A stretch of DNA of 64,000 nucleotides from Mugil cephalus (GCF_022458985.1 NC_061777.1:14845668-14909667), one strand, 5' to 3'; positions 51,901 through 61,701 are shown, counted from the first letter of the stretch. Translations and numbers: made by a program. Notes: a model not told the origin generated them from the sequence alone.

Positions 51901-54269
51901 CTGTTGTGGCCGGGGTTATCTTGCCTATAAACATGTATCCGTCTGCATAAGCTGCATAAGAGCACTGGAGTGTTGCTCTGGTACTGGAAGGACTGATATA
52001 AATTAAAACTTGATTTTTCTTATCAAGCTTTATGAATGCACTATGGAGCATTGTAAAAAATAAAAACAACAGCTAAAGTGATGGTGCTTTTAGACGAAAA
52101 CCTGGATGAACATATGAAGGTTCATGAGGAAGTTGCAGTAGCTTATAAAGATTGATGTACAATTTGCCTTATACATGATACAATATATGTATATATGGGT
52201 TAGGAATGGGGGAATTTTACTTTGTGGTAAGATACCTTGATTTTTCAGTCATCAGATGATCACAGTGTTGTATATTTATGGTTTTGTCCACATTGCACCT
52301 GAACCAAAGACAAAGTTTGGATCTTACTGATGATTCTTATTTCTGTGTTTGCATCAGGACAAAAAAGCTAATAGTGGATGTGATTCGAATTCAGCCTGGA
52401 GAGTCCTTGCCTGAAATTCTTGAGACCCCAGCTACTGCACCACAGGTGATATAGAAAAACATTTTTACCGGTATCATTACTGTGTTTTTTTCATGTCTAG
52501 CTGTATGGCTGAAAACTTCTTTTATTTATTAAAGCAATATATATAATTTACTCATTTTTTGTGCCCTTGTTATGTGGCTACCTGAAGGAGACGGAGCATA
52601 CTACAGTTGTAGCGCGCAGGGCAGTCCAGGATGCTCAGACACCAGAGGGGCTGAAGAGCAGCCCGGCAGTACTGGAGGACAGCCAGCTGCCTCTCGAGCA
52701 GAAAAAGAGGAAGATCCTGAGGAATCTTCGCAGCCTGGAGCAGGCTGGCCTCGTCACTGCAAGCAACAAATACCAGGACCTCATCAACGACATATCCAAG
52801 GTGAGGAAGCAAGGTAGTGAAAGCGCTAAAAGGTTTGCAGCCTGTTCAACTACTGAACTAAAACCTATAATTGACAGGACATTCGCTACCAAAGGCGCTA
52901 CAGACAGAGGAGGAAGGCCGAGCTTGTGAAGCTCCAGCAGACTCTAACGGCGCTCAACTCGAAAACTACGTTCTACCAGGACCAGATGAATTACTACGAC
53001 ACCTACATCAAGACGTGCCTGGATAACCTTAACAGGAAGTGAGTAGTAGCTTCTTTCTTGTTGGGATGAACACAATCATTCCTTTTGTTTGTGTGTAATG
53101 ATCTTGCTTCCTGTCATTTGATTTTAGTGTTTGATGAATGTAGCAAGACTCCACATATTATGTGGCTGTTTTTTTGTGTCCAGGAATTCACGACGATCTA
53201 TAAAGCTGGACAGCAAAGGAGACAGTAAGGGCAGCAAAAAGTGGAAACCCCAGTCTCTGAAGTACACCGCAGGGCGACTGCACGAGAAGGGAGTCATCCT
53301 GGAGATAGAGGGTCTTCAGACAAACCAGTGAGTTACATGGTTCACCAGCTTTTCTGTACTTAATGTACCACTCTTTGTCTTGATAAGTCTGTGATGATCA
53401 AGTCTGTCTCCCAGTGAACATCTTTGTTCCACTGCATCAGTGTATTTATTAGAACAATAATCTGTAGTTTGTTCATGTCCCTCAGTAGGATATAGTTCAC
53501 TTTAAACAGGGGAGGAAAGTATCTGTCCTAAATACTTGGGCTTTACTATATACTTGCTTCGATATAAATTACTCGGAATGTGTCTTGTCAGCTGTTTTAA
53601 CATCTGTGTGGAAAGAAAAATATCATTAGGTCTATTATTCATCGTGCCCGGTCTAACCTTTTATTCTCACTGCTGTTACTGTGGAAGGAAGTGGAGAACA
53701 CTTGGTTCTGTTGACATGCCCAGATGAACTACACTTGTAAACTGATTATCCTTCTGTGTTTTGTTTTGTTTCTTTTCTTACATTTCTCAGGTTCAAAAAT
53801 GTCATGTTTGAGATTTCACCCACTGAGGAAGTTGGTGACTTCGAGGTGAAGGCCAAATTTATGGGGGTCGAGATGGAAAAAGTCCAGCTTCATTTCCAGG
53901 TAAACATTTCCCAAGTGCGTCAGAATTTCATGCAATAAAGCCACTTAGTAGTCAACAATGGATCCTGATGACAGATCAGACGGACGGGAAATCTCATGGT
54001 CATAAAGCAGTAAAAAACAACTTGTTTCAGTTCAGATTGTAATGTGCAGCGGTGAGACCGCAGAAAAAAAAAAAAAAAATTCAAGTACAGTGTGCAAATA
54101 CGTATCAGCGGGTTTGTTTGCATTTCTCATATCCTCTGTGATATTTTGTCTCCAGGACCTCCTACAGCTACAGTACGAAGGCGTGGCCGTCATGAAGATG
54201 TTCGACAAAGCCAAAGTGAACGTCAATTTGCTCATATTCCTCCTGAACAAGAAATTCTATGGAAAATGA
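24998..54269 (+). CDS. iqgap2: Ras GTPase-activating-like protein IQGAP2, 38 coding exons, 1662 aa
   Basis: IQGAP2 is a cytoplasmic scaffold that binds actin, calmodulin and GTP-bound Cdc42/Rac1. Exons: 24998-25043, 27586-27685, 34935-35091, 35505-35582, 36643-36719, 38601-38668, 38791-38904, 39020-39198, 39864-39951, 40159-40322, 40653-40740, 40938-41101, 41215-41375, 41632-41756, 41981-42144, 45160-45250, 45512-45679, 45782-45924, 46026-46196, 46328-46411, 46545-46616, 46698-46767, 46937-47145, 47248-47400, 47498-47661, 47768-47992, 48222-48362, 48913-48997, 49133-49365, 49925-50057, 51285-51387, 51468-51609, 52358-52445, 52588-52800, 52878-53038, 53184-53327, 53791-53899, 54156-54269. They join in frame (4989 nt). 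Domains: calponin-homology (about residues 40-175), IQGAP repeats (176-677), WW (about 680-715, two Trp and a YYYN core), four IQ motifs (726-857), RasGAP-related domain (about 980-1380, with YYRYMNPAIVAPDGFD) and RasGAP-C ending KKFYGK. IQGAP GAP domains are known to bind rather than activate GTPases. The start MYHEES...PRYG matches the IQGAP2 N-terminus. Exon 34 has a weak pyrimidine tract; its acceptor could shift by one codon. f2rl2 lies antisense in intron 15. Confidence 0.96.
25044..27585 (+). other. iqgap2 intron 1
   Basis: The intron runs from GTAAGT at 25044 to the acceptor at 27584-27585. It contains a T run at about 25086-25105. I see no gene or clear mobile element. Confidence 0.8.
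28993..29060. repeat. (AAGAT)n repeat joined to a retroposon-like tail
   Basis: About five AAGAT units are followed by GACTTTATTCATTATG and GACGAAATTCTTATTG. This resembles the GATAA-repeat plus TTTATTGATCCC-like 3' tail of fish non-LTR elements. Only the tail is seen. Confidence 0.45.
29411..30494 (+). mobile_element. Degraded, internally deleted Tc1/mariner-like transposon
   Basis: The left end AAAAGTTTTGACACACCTTC and the following phrase ATCAAAACTATGAAGGAGC match the terminal repeat of a widespread fish Tc1-like family. Further in, transposase remnants are readable on the plus strand: KTIKCYDETG near 29977-30006, RRRLCESGL near 30175, and WAK-stop-HKEWT-stop-DQW near 30258-30300. After about 30310 the sequence jumps to the C-terminal part (CCAACAAGTGCT, then CTTCTTCAAGACACTTG), so the catalytic centre is deleted. 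In-frame stops and indels show it is dead. The right terminal repeat is not recognisable. Family identity is from memory of the consensus. Confidence 0.8.
29711..29862. mobile_element. Short inverted-repeat element nested in the Tc1 copy
   Basis: The ends TAGGGTGACCAGAT (29711-29724) and ATCTGGTCACTCTA (29849-29862) are inverted copies with one mismatch in 14. The flanks TATGATG (29704-29710) and TATTATG (29863-29869) differ at one base and look like a target-site duplication of 7-8 bp, which would fit a hAT-type element. Both internal sides carry CCTCTTTTT words. The copy interrupts the Tc1-like sequence, so it arrived later. Confidence 0.75.
42552..43946 (-). CDS. f2rl2: Proteinase-activated receptor 3 (coagulation factor II receptor-like 2), 374 aa
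   Basis: Seven-helix receptor activated by proteolytic unmasking of its own N-terminal ligand. Two exons on the minus strand: 43883-43946 (signal peptide, MADLVPGLLICLMAVQSS) and 42552-43612, joined in frame; length equals human PAR3 (374). This two-exon layout is typical of PAR genes. Seen: predicted cleavage after Lys38 in IPK|TFKGYKPN, matching the position and TF(R/K)G core of mammalian PAR3; the PAR signature ITTCHDV in extracellular loop 2; and seven hydrophobic helices from about residue 80. The helix-3 motif reads SLKRY rather than DRY/DRF, and helix 7 has DPFLC where class A receptors have (N/D)PxxY. The acidic hirudin-like patch after the ligand is missing. The gene lies inside iqgap2 intron 15 on the opposite strand, as in mammals. 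A longer frame beginning upstream at 43637 is intronic. Confidence 0.93.
43947..45159. other. Remainder of iqgap2 intron 15; upstream region of f2rl2
   Basis: About 1.2 kb between the f2rl2 start codon and iqgap2 exon 16. It should hold the f2rl2 promoter and 5' UTR, but no TATA box is evident. A perfect 8-bp inverted repeat, GCGTCCCA (44099-44106) and TGGGACGC (44117-44124), lies about 155 bp upstream of the f2rl2 ATG. No other gene is seen. Confidence 0.55.
48578..48619. repeat. Interrupted (TA)n microsatellite
   Basis: Two TA runs (48578-48595 and about 48604-48619) are separated by CAACAAC-type sequence in iqgap2 intron 27. Confidence 0.9.
49818..49842. repeat. (GAAA)n purine repeat
   Basis: A short run of GAAA units in iqgap2 intron 29. 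Confidence 0.85.
50158..50240. repeat. Retroposon-like 3'-tail fragment
   Basis: The words GTCAAGTCAGGTCAACTTTA, TTGTCAATTCTGACATTTTC and CCTACGGTGCAGCAG resemble the 3' end of a common fish non-LTR retroelement. It lies in iqgap2 intron 30. The rest of the element is not recognisable. Confidence 0.45.
50587..50653. mobile_element. Miniature Tc1-like foldback element
   Basis: The left arm CCAAAAGTTTGGACACGCC... (50587-50609) and the right arm AGAAGGTGTGTCCAGACTTT (from 50633) are inverted copies of one terminal sequence, with about 24 bp between them. The arms match the terminal repeat of the degraded Tc1-like copy at 29411, so this is probably a minimal deletion derivative of that family. 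It lies in iqgap2 intron 30. Confidence 0.75.
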
Positions 54270-54779
54270 AAATATAAAGTGCATGAGGGAGAAAGCAGCA
54301 GACTGAGAGGAAACACATTGTGCCTTCTGATAGTAGTCAGTTAATTTAGTCTGGTTCAAGACAGCGTTTTGTTTCGTCTGCTTATAATTTGATGGATCAC
54401 ACCAAAATGAAATGTTCTGTATTTTTCCACGTGGTAACTGTAAATGTAATGTATTTTTAAGAATTAAATTGTAATGGCATTGATGTTTGTATGTTTAAAA
54501 AAAAAAAAAAAAAAAAAAACGGGAAACACTGTCACCTTGTATCTTTAAAAAACCAAACAAAAAAAAAACTGGAAACTCTGAACGTGGCAGTAGTTTCTCT
54601 GTTCAGAAATGTGGAGCAATTTTCCCAGTTTACCAGTGCCTTTTTAATTAAAGCATTTAACGAAAAATGTTTTAAGTAATAAACTATTCAACAATTTTAA
54701 AAGCTACAACTGATGTATTTTTAATATGGAACTATTATCTTCAAATAAATGATTTATTATATTTAATGTGCATAATAAA
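54270..54779 (+). other. iqgap2: iqgap2 3' UTR with candidate poly(A) signals
   Basis: AT-rich sequence after the iqgap2 stop (54267-54269). It contains an A run (about 54496-54519) and AATAAA hexamers at 54678-54683, 54744-54749 and 54774-54779. The gap to the f2r start codon is only about 820 bp, so iqgap2 must terminate close to the f2r promoter. Confidence 0.55.
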
Positions 54780-54961
54780 TGACTTGTGTCCAATCTGACA
54801 TTCGCTTTCTTTTTTTTTTTTTTATTATTAATTTTTTCTGCTAATTACAAAGTCTTCTTTCTTCATCCATTTCCTCAGTTGGTCCGCCAACCTTCCCCTG
54901 CCTTGAGTTTTGGTCTCTAGATTTTATTTCCTCATAAATGGGAGGAGATATGCAGCGAGGA

Positions 54962-54971
54962 GGGGGCGGAG
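54962..54971. promoter_or_regulatory. f2r: GC box upstream of f2r
   Basis: GGGGGCGGAG is a good Sp1/KLF-type site about 120 bp before the f2r ATG. No TATA box is clear. Its role as an f2r promoter element is inferred from position. Confidence 0.35.
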
Positions 54972-55089
54972 TGTCCTCACTGTCCTGTCATAACTTCTTT
55001 GATGCTGATGGAAAGAGACATCAGTGCATTTTCTGGCAAACATACTTCCAGCTCCTTTGTAAAATATTTGGAGGATATACAGTAAAACC

Positions 55090-57109
55090 ATGCTGCCACT
55101 GTTAATAGGCTTGTTGGCATCTTTTTCTCTGCAAAGCTCAGCACTCCCCTTGAAAAATGGTAAGTACCTCAACATATCTCTCTGGGACAGTTCATAACAT
55201 AATCTTGGGTTTTACTTTGTGCATCCTCAGAGAAGCGAAATTTGGTGAATCATCATCTAATTGAAAATAACTACATTCTGTATACAATAGATGCCACAAG
55301 CCTGCAATATATATCTTTAAGTAAAAGTGGAGATGTCACACTGTAAAACCTGTTTTTAAAAGTCTTACATTCAAATCCTTATGTCAACGCATGGATTGTC
55401 AAGTCTTAGGGCAAATATTTCCATAAATATATACTTTAAATTGAGCAGAATTATGACTTAATAGTTGTTGTTTTTTTTATGTTGTAAGATACTATCTTTT
55501 CTAGGGGTAAGAAAATTATGCACAATGCAAAAGTATATATGAAAACTACTGAGTATTGTTCAGAACGCTGAATACTCCAATGCGTAGTGCTTAACCATAA
55601 TGATTTACCACAGTTTTATTACAACAATGTGGTGATTTCTCAATGCAATTTAGTCGTGCATCTCCGACTGGTAACTAAGGTTATTCAATAAATAAAGCGA
55701 GCACAGGAAAAAATATAACCTCTGAAATGTATGGAGCCATAAAAATAGAAATACACTATATGTGAATTCCTGAGTGAATGTTGGCGAAAGTAGTTTCTTG
55801 TCAAAAGCCTTTAAAAGTGTTGTGTTTTATATCCTTTTGAATGACAGTTAAAAATCGCTGTTCACCGTTGTGCTCTGTTCCCTTGTGTCTCTCTAAAGAC
55901 TCTGCGTCCCTCCCACGGACTTTTGCTGGACACTTTGTGATGGTCACAGATGAGCCTGTGGACTACATCGGCCTGTCTGTGGAAGACCTTTGGACCTATG
56001 ATGAGGGCTCCGGCTCAGAGTTGGAGCAGGAACCTGTGAAAAAACACGGCCACCACGGCCCACAACGCCATTCCCATAAGCACTACTTTGTCTCAGAAGA
56101 GACCAAAAGATTTCTACAGGGTCGCCTGGCAACAAGCTTTGTCCCGACCGTTTACACCCTGGTCTTTATCATCGGTGTGCCCCTCAACCTCGTTGCCGTG
56201 GTGATCTTTGTGCGCCACATCCGTCCCAGAAAGCCGGCCGTTATCTATATGCTGAACTTGGCTTGCGCTGACCTTTTGTTCGGCCTGCTCCTTCCCTTCA
56301 AGATTGCCTATCATTACCATGGCAACAACTGGATTTATGGCCCCTTCATGTGCAGAGTGGTCACCGCGGCCTTCCACTGTAACATGTACTGCTCTGTCCT
56401 GCTCATCATGTGTATCAGCATTGACCGTTTCCTGGCTGTAGTTTACCCCGCGAACTCCCTGACGTGGCGCAGCCCTCAGGCAGCATCAGCCGTGTGTGCT
56501 GCCATGTGGGTGTTATCTCTGGGAGGAGTTTTCCCTCTCCTGCTCTCCGGACAGACCGTGCATTTATCAGATCTCGGCATCACCACCTGCCACGATGTGC
56601 AGGATGTGCAAAACCTACAAACGTATTATCTTTACTTCTTCCCCATCTACTCCTCTGTCTTCTTCTTCATCCCTCTCGCCTTCACTGTCGTCTGTTACGT
56701 ACGGATCATTCAGGCTCTGGCTGCGGCCAACGTGGAGAACCGCTCCAGGAAGGCTCGAGCCGTGGTGATGGCTGTGGTGGTGCTGGTGGTGTTCGCGGTC
56801 TGCTTCACGCCCACCAACATCATCCTGATGGTCCACTATGTTCAGGTGGTCCAGAGGTCCAGCGACAGTTCCTACCAGGCGTACCTGCTGTCCATGTGCA
56901 TAGGCACCCTCAGCTGCTGCCTGGATCCAGTCCTCTATTACTTTGGCTCGTCTCAGTGCCAGAAACAGGTGGCGTCACTGCTGAGATGGAAGCGTCTGGC
57001 GGAAACTCACAGCGCTGGAAGCAGCGACTGCACGGACAGCATCAGAGCGTGCAAGATGGAGAGCGTTCAGACTGGCCAGGGGAGCCATTACAGCAGGCTG
57101 GAGGCTTGA
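55090..57109 (+). CDS. f2r: Proteinase-activated receptor 1 (thrombin receptor), 426 aa
   Basis: Seven-helix receptor cleaved by thrombin to expose a tethered ligand. Two exons, 55090-55159 (signal peptide MLPLLIGLLASFSLQSSA) and 55899-57109, join in frame; human PAR1 is 425 aa. Seen: predicted cleavage in LPR30|TFAGHFV; an acidic stretch after it (EDLWTYDEGSGSELEQE, residues 52-68) that could act as the hirudin-like thrombin-binding site; an unusual histidine-rich patch at residues 73-85; helix 1 from about 103; the helix-3 motif SIDRFLAVVYP; the loop-2 signature ITTCHDV; helix-7 DPVLYYF; and a Ser-rich C-terminal tail. The frame open from 55841 is intron read-through: the AAAG acceptor at 55895-55898 and the upstream signal-peptide exon give the better model. 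It follows iqgap2 in the same orientation, as in mammals. Confidence 0.94.
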
Positions 57110-57618
57110 AAATGGACACGGGCAGTCTGTCACTGAGAAACTTTACAAACTATCTCTCACACTGTCATACTTCAGATTCAGTGTGTAGTTGAATCACTAC
57201 TAAGAAAAAGCTTAGGTTGGATGAGGAAAAAAAAAAGTGGAGATTTATTTGTATCGAAAGAAACATGTTTACATAAAAACAACATTTTGTGTTATTTTGT
57301 AATCATATAGCCTATTCTTATTTTCAGTGAATTATGGAAATCATAGAGTTAGTCTATCTCAACCAAAACTGCTTTCCTAAACAATATAAGACATGAGTGT
57401 AGTAATATCTTTGTTACGGATGTTTTAAGAAAATATGTAAAGGAGGTTGGATCATTGATTTCTTGACATATCGCATGGATGAAGCCGGAAATACAGTACA
57501 GTGTGTGTAAAGTACAGGTAATTCAGTCAAAACAAATAACAACAACAACAACATTGTACATATTATTCCTTAATACATGTTGTTGTCCAGTTCCGTGTCT
57601 CTCTTTCTTTCCCGATGC
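57110..57618. other. Convergent 3' ends of f2r and the first lipocalin gene
   Basis: About 510 bp between the f2r stop and the stop of the minus-strand lipocalin gene. TTTATT at 57244-57249 is an AATAAA signal on the minus strand and may end the lipocalin transcript; no canonical signal for f2r was found here. The transcripts may overlap tail to tail. Confidence 0.45.
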
Positions 57619-59453
57619 TCACTCTGCAGTCTCTTTATCGTCGGGGCACAGCTCTGAAACACAAACGAAGCAAACCGTGAGACAGGATGAGCAGTAATAA
57701 GACGGTTTGCTGAGCAGGATGGATTGAACTTCCTGACCACGTGCATTGCAGCTATGCCAAAAATAATGGAGCTGGAGGCTGCAGGGTTTCGCAACGCCAC
57801 ATCTCCATCTTGTGGAAATTTGTGTAAGTTGGTTTTGAGCAGTAAGGCTTTGAGAAACTGCCACTACTGTTGCCAGTTAATTCAGTTTGAGCAACAAAAG
57901 GGTTGAAAAAGCACTATGTAAATACAACACTATTCACCATTATTATTTCATACTATTATTGAAATTAGTGCTGCTCCCGAGCTGAATATTTTGTTAACAC
58001 ATCTGGAAGCATTAAGCTGTGAACTTTGTCATAAACACCTGTGTTATATTAAGCAAAGACTGAGCTGGGGGACATGTCTCCAGGTTCAATTCAATCCAAA
58101 TTTTCTCAAGGCTCTTTCCAGAAACCATAGCATGAAAACCCTCCGGCTGGGTGGACACAGACAAACAGAGGAGGAAGATGTGACAAACAGATGGAATGCA
58201 TGTATTATATGTAGCATATAAACAATATAGAAAGAGGGCAAGCAAGTAGGTGATGCATGGTACATGGGAGAGTAGGGGTGGCTAGTGTTAATGGAGAAGC
58301 AATTATTCAGTTAGAAAGCTTCGTGTCAATACAGTGCACCTTTAAAGTAACATGTAGAAATATTGATAATAAATAAATGGGAGGATAGCAGCATGAAACA
58401 GTACCAGTGATGATAGTAGCTATGTTACAGGAAAGTTTTTGAGCATAATGTAGAAATATATGAGGTTTCATAATTTATGCTGGTGGAAAAATTCTCCTGT
58501 TGTGCTACATAAATGTATTAAAAAAGAAGAATGACTGGTTTGGAACACAGTCATCAAAGCTCACTGACTGGTTACTGACCTGTTAGGCCATCGTAGCTGT
58601 GCAAGTCCTCTTGGAAGTTCAGACACTCGGCTTGTTTCTTCAAAATCTCTACATCTTTGCCATCTATTTTTCCCGTTCTTGCTGGAGGAGAAGAATCAGA
58701 ATGGGGTATGGACATTTGAATCAAGCTGGGTCAGGGAGGACGGGACTTACTGAACTGCAGGATGTATCTTCCGGTCACGTCCCCGTTCCGAAAGGTGTCG
58801 GTCCACAGCAGGCAGTCAGGGCAAGTCTCCAGGATGTGTCCTTTGTGGTCCGAGAGGTTTTCTTTTAAAGGTACAGAGCAAAGATTATTCCACGGCCTTC
58901 TCTGTGTGGAGTACCGTTACTGTGGAAATTCGTGGCATCACATTTCAAATCATCACCGGTTGGTAGCTCACTTACTGCGAAATGTGGTGGCAATTCCTGA
59001 GACTGTTGCGTTCACCTCCCCCATGATACACCGGTTGCTGAGGAACAAGCAAGAGATTTCGGTGAGCTTAAAAATATGTGCATGAGTCTGCTTAACATAT
59101 TGCAACAACTGAACTCACAAGCAATGATCTCCCCAACGCAGTGTCACAATTTGACTGTTAGAAGTGGGAGAAACTTCGACCCAGGAGCTTTTCAGAGACG
59201 CCAGAGCATTGTGGTACGGCTTAGGGTCGCCAGCTCCCATCACGTACACCCATTTTCCAAATACCTTAATGCAGAAAGAGTATGCTTACTGTCTTCCAAT
59301 ACACTCATTTGAATGAATGGGACATAAAAAAACTCAGCTTACCAGTTTGGGGTCCTCTGGCATAAAAGGTTTGACCAGGTCCTTACAGTCAGGTGCGGAC
59401 GCAGCACTGAAGGAAGTGAGACTCAACAGAAACACAACAACTGACAGAGCCAT
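57619..59453 (-). CDS. Secreted lipocalin, tributyltin/saxitoxin-binding-protein-like, 188 aa
   Basis: Six exons on the minus strand: 59343-59453, 59119-59264, 58976-59037, 58751-58861, 58580-58681, 57619-57653. They join in frame (567 nt). The product begins with a signal peptide (MALSVVVFLLSLTSFSAAS), followed by DCKDLVKP, and exon 2 carries the lipocalin G-x-W motif as VFGKWVYVMG. Cysteines recur in HCFNRC, ETCPDCLLW, AECLNF and ELCPDD. There is one likely N-glycosylation site, N95 in VNATVSG. Length, single G-x-W domain and the six-exon layout fit small secreted lipocalins; the sequence style resembles fish tributyltin-binding proteins and the saxitoxin/tetrodotoxin-binding proteins of pufferfish, themselves relatives of alpha-1-acid glycoprotein. 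A role in carrying small hydrophobic ligands in plasma is inferred. I start at 59453 because the signal peptide then aligns with the neighbouring paralogue; a longer open frame upstream is not needed. Confidence 0.83.
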
Positions 59454-59550
59454 GGTCAGACTGAGGATGTTCCCGAACCTGCAACTGAAAACGTCTGATT
59501 CATTTTCCCTCTGAGGTTGCAAACAAAAGAAGTGCTAATACGAGGGAGAG

Positions 59551-59702
59551 GAGGAGGTTCCTGCGAAATGCACCAGGGAAAGGTTTCCTAAAGACCACGC
59601 ATGGACATGCAGATTTCTTTTACTCAGCACTGAATGACCGGCTCAACAGTCCTCTGTTGCTCACAGTTGCTGCAATTGAATGAACTCGGGCGAAGTGCCA
59701 TG
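59551..59702. repeat. Upstream segment shared by the two lipocalin genes (copy A)
   Basis: This 152-bp segment, about 100-250 bp upstream of the first lipocalin start codon, is about 91% identical by hand alignment to 62049-62199, in the same orientation relative to the two genes. It has no evident coding content. It may be a duplicated promoter/enhancer or a dispersed repeat. Confidence 0.9.
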
Positions 59703-60262
59703 ACTGGTCTTGGACTGTTGAAACCTTTAAAAGGGACCTGGAGCTGCTTTTCATCCATGTGGCGACAGTTTAAAAGTCTGACATTTTTTTCTCCTCCCCT
59801 TTAAAGTCCTGTTACCCAGCAACGGCCTTTGTCTATGTGTTGTGATGCATTTTGGAGAAGCTCTGGTAGTTTAGCTGAAAAAGATGATCCTGACAACCTT
59901 ATTTAATTTAGACAAATTTTATAAAAACCTGACACTCTGAACCTAAAAACTCTTTCTAAACAAGCAATGATGGCTACAAAATGGCATAGAGATTGTGAGA
60001 ACTGTTTTTATTTACCACACCCAACCAGGTGACAATAGTTACACAAGATTTTTAATAAACTGGTCTACACATCAGACTACATATTTCTGGTCTGGCTCGA
60101 TGACGACACCAGCAGGCCTTGAATTCTGAAAGACACATAGGAAATTATTTCACAGCACAAAACTACATGAGTGCACATGCAGATCACATAACAGCAGTGT
60201 TTAGTATGTGTTTAACTGGATTTGTCTGGAGACTTTTCACACGGCCGTGGCATTTCTGAGCT
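59703..60262. other. Intergenic DNA between the two lipocalin genes
   Basis: Contains the possible minus-strand poly(A) signal of the second lipocalin gene (TTTATT at 60007-60012, AATAAA on the minus strand, about 250 nt beyond the stop). Nothing else is recognised. Confidence 0.5.
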
Positions 60263-61701
60263 CTACTTCGCAGTTGGCTCGGTCCCAGTTTTTTCAGTCT
60301 GTGTGTCCTCTGCAGCGGGTGAAGCAGATTCCCTTTCATCAGGACACAGATCTGAGAAAAATCATAGAAAATCAGCAAGACGAGATTAAGAATTGCCCTT
60401 AATGCCGGGAGATGCATAGCTGAAATGGCAACTGACTTGTGCCTCCAAAGATGTACTCCGGCAGGAAATTGAGACATTCTGCCTGCTTCTTGAAGGTCTC
60501 CAACTCGGACGGCTCCAGAGCGCCTGTCCGTGCTTCAGAAGAGAGACCAGAGAAAGGCAGTGAGGAGAGAAGACAGGAAATAGATGTATTTAAGTAGTGC
60601 CCAATATTGACCCATGTTACCAAAATGAGTGATGGTTGTTGAAACAAAAACAGCCTTACTAAACAGGAAAATGTATCGGCCCTTTGATTTGCCGTCGGGG
60701 AGCAGAGTGGTGTCTTCAGAGAGGAGGCAGTCGCTGCAGGTCTCGTAGTATTTCCCATCATGATATGAAGTGTGTCCATTGATAATAACTGTGAAAACAT
60801 CATAGAAACTAATGTGCATGTGGATGTTCCCATACTACTTCTAAAAAACCTCCAATGGTTGTAAGCAAAGCAAAACTATGGACTGGAGTCTTGGGTGACT
60901 GTTTTCTTATATAATCCACCATGTGATTTGAGTGCATGCATCACCAGCGTCACATAGAGCGACAGTGAGTCAGCCATAAACAGAAAACAACACGGCGGAG
61001 AGATGCTGAGATACGTACAAGTTGTGTGAGTGGTTGTCCCCGAGATGGTGCCATTAGCTTCACCCTGAAGGCATTTATCTCCCTTTCTGTTATGAGAGAA
61101 AAGGAATAAAGGTCAGCATCAAGCCTTTAATTTACTATTATCTCAGACAACTGTATCAGAACAGCAGCGTCCTTACAGGCGGTCAGCCCAGTAGATGGTC
61201 AGGACGTTGCTGTCCGAGGAAGCTGATAGATCAACCCAGGAGCTGTCCAGCACTTCCAGGTCAGTCTTCAGGCCGGGCTGGTCCCACCCCGCGACGTGAA
61301 GCACCCACTTCCCATAGATCTGACAGCAGCAAAAGAGTAGTTTTTACTAAAATCTAATATGTATTGATAAAAGCAGATAAAATAACTCATCTGGAAACCA
61401 TGTAGAGCATGACATATGCAAGATACACAGGAAACTGGATGTTAATGAGGTTCATTAATGCCTAATGCTAAACCCCAGATAAAATGTAAAATCATGCTAA
61501 TCAGATGTAGTAGAAGCTACATAAACAAACATGACTGTGCTTTGACTGTGCCACTCCTCAAATGACCAGCTCATAAGAAATGATACTCACGGGACTGTGG
61601 CTGTCCAGCACCCGAGGTTTAACCAGCTCTTTGCAGTCCAGATCTGATGCAGCACTCAGGGAGGCGAGGGCCAGCAGAGCTACAACCAACTGTGCAGCCA
61701 T
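60263..61701 (-). CDS. Secreted lipocalin, tributyltin/saxitoxin-binding-protein-like, 211 aa
   Basis: Six exons on the minus strand: 61591-61701, 61177-61319, 61019-61086, 60660-60788, 60437-60532, 60263-60351; they join in frame (636 nt). The product starts with a signal peptide (MAAQLVVALLALASLSAAS) and DCKELVKP, has the lipocalin G-x-W motif in IYGKWVLHVAGW, one N-glycosylation site (N96 in ANGTISG) at the same place as in the neighbour, and cysteines in DKCLQGE, ETCSDCLL, AECLNF and LCPDE. Compared with the neighbour it has an insertion around PDGKSKG in exon 4 and a longer C-terminal tail rich in Ser, Thr and Glu. Exon 1 has the same length (111 nt) and the intron phases match, so the two genes are tandem duplicates. 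A role as a secreted carrier of small hydrophobic molecules is inferred from the family; the natural ligand is unknown. Confidence 0.85.

Noticed and set aside
55841..55898. Start of f2r at 55841
   Set aside because: The frame is open by chance across the end of the intron. The signal-peptide exon at 55090-55159 joins to the acceptor at 55898 in frame and gives the normal PAR1 length.
56464..57192. 242-codon open frame overlapping f2r
   Set aside because: It is a shifted-frame reading of the f2r coding exon with no recognisable similarity.
59454..59522. Upstream Met extending the first lipocalin by 23 residues
   Set aside because: The downstream Met at 59453 begins a clean signal peptide that aligns with the neighbouring paralogue; the extension is hydrophilic and would precede it.
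60535..60833. Minus-strand open frames continuing past lipocalin exon 4
   Set aside because: They run through intron sequence; the exon ends at the TTTA|GTAAGG donor.
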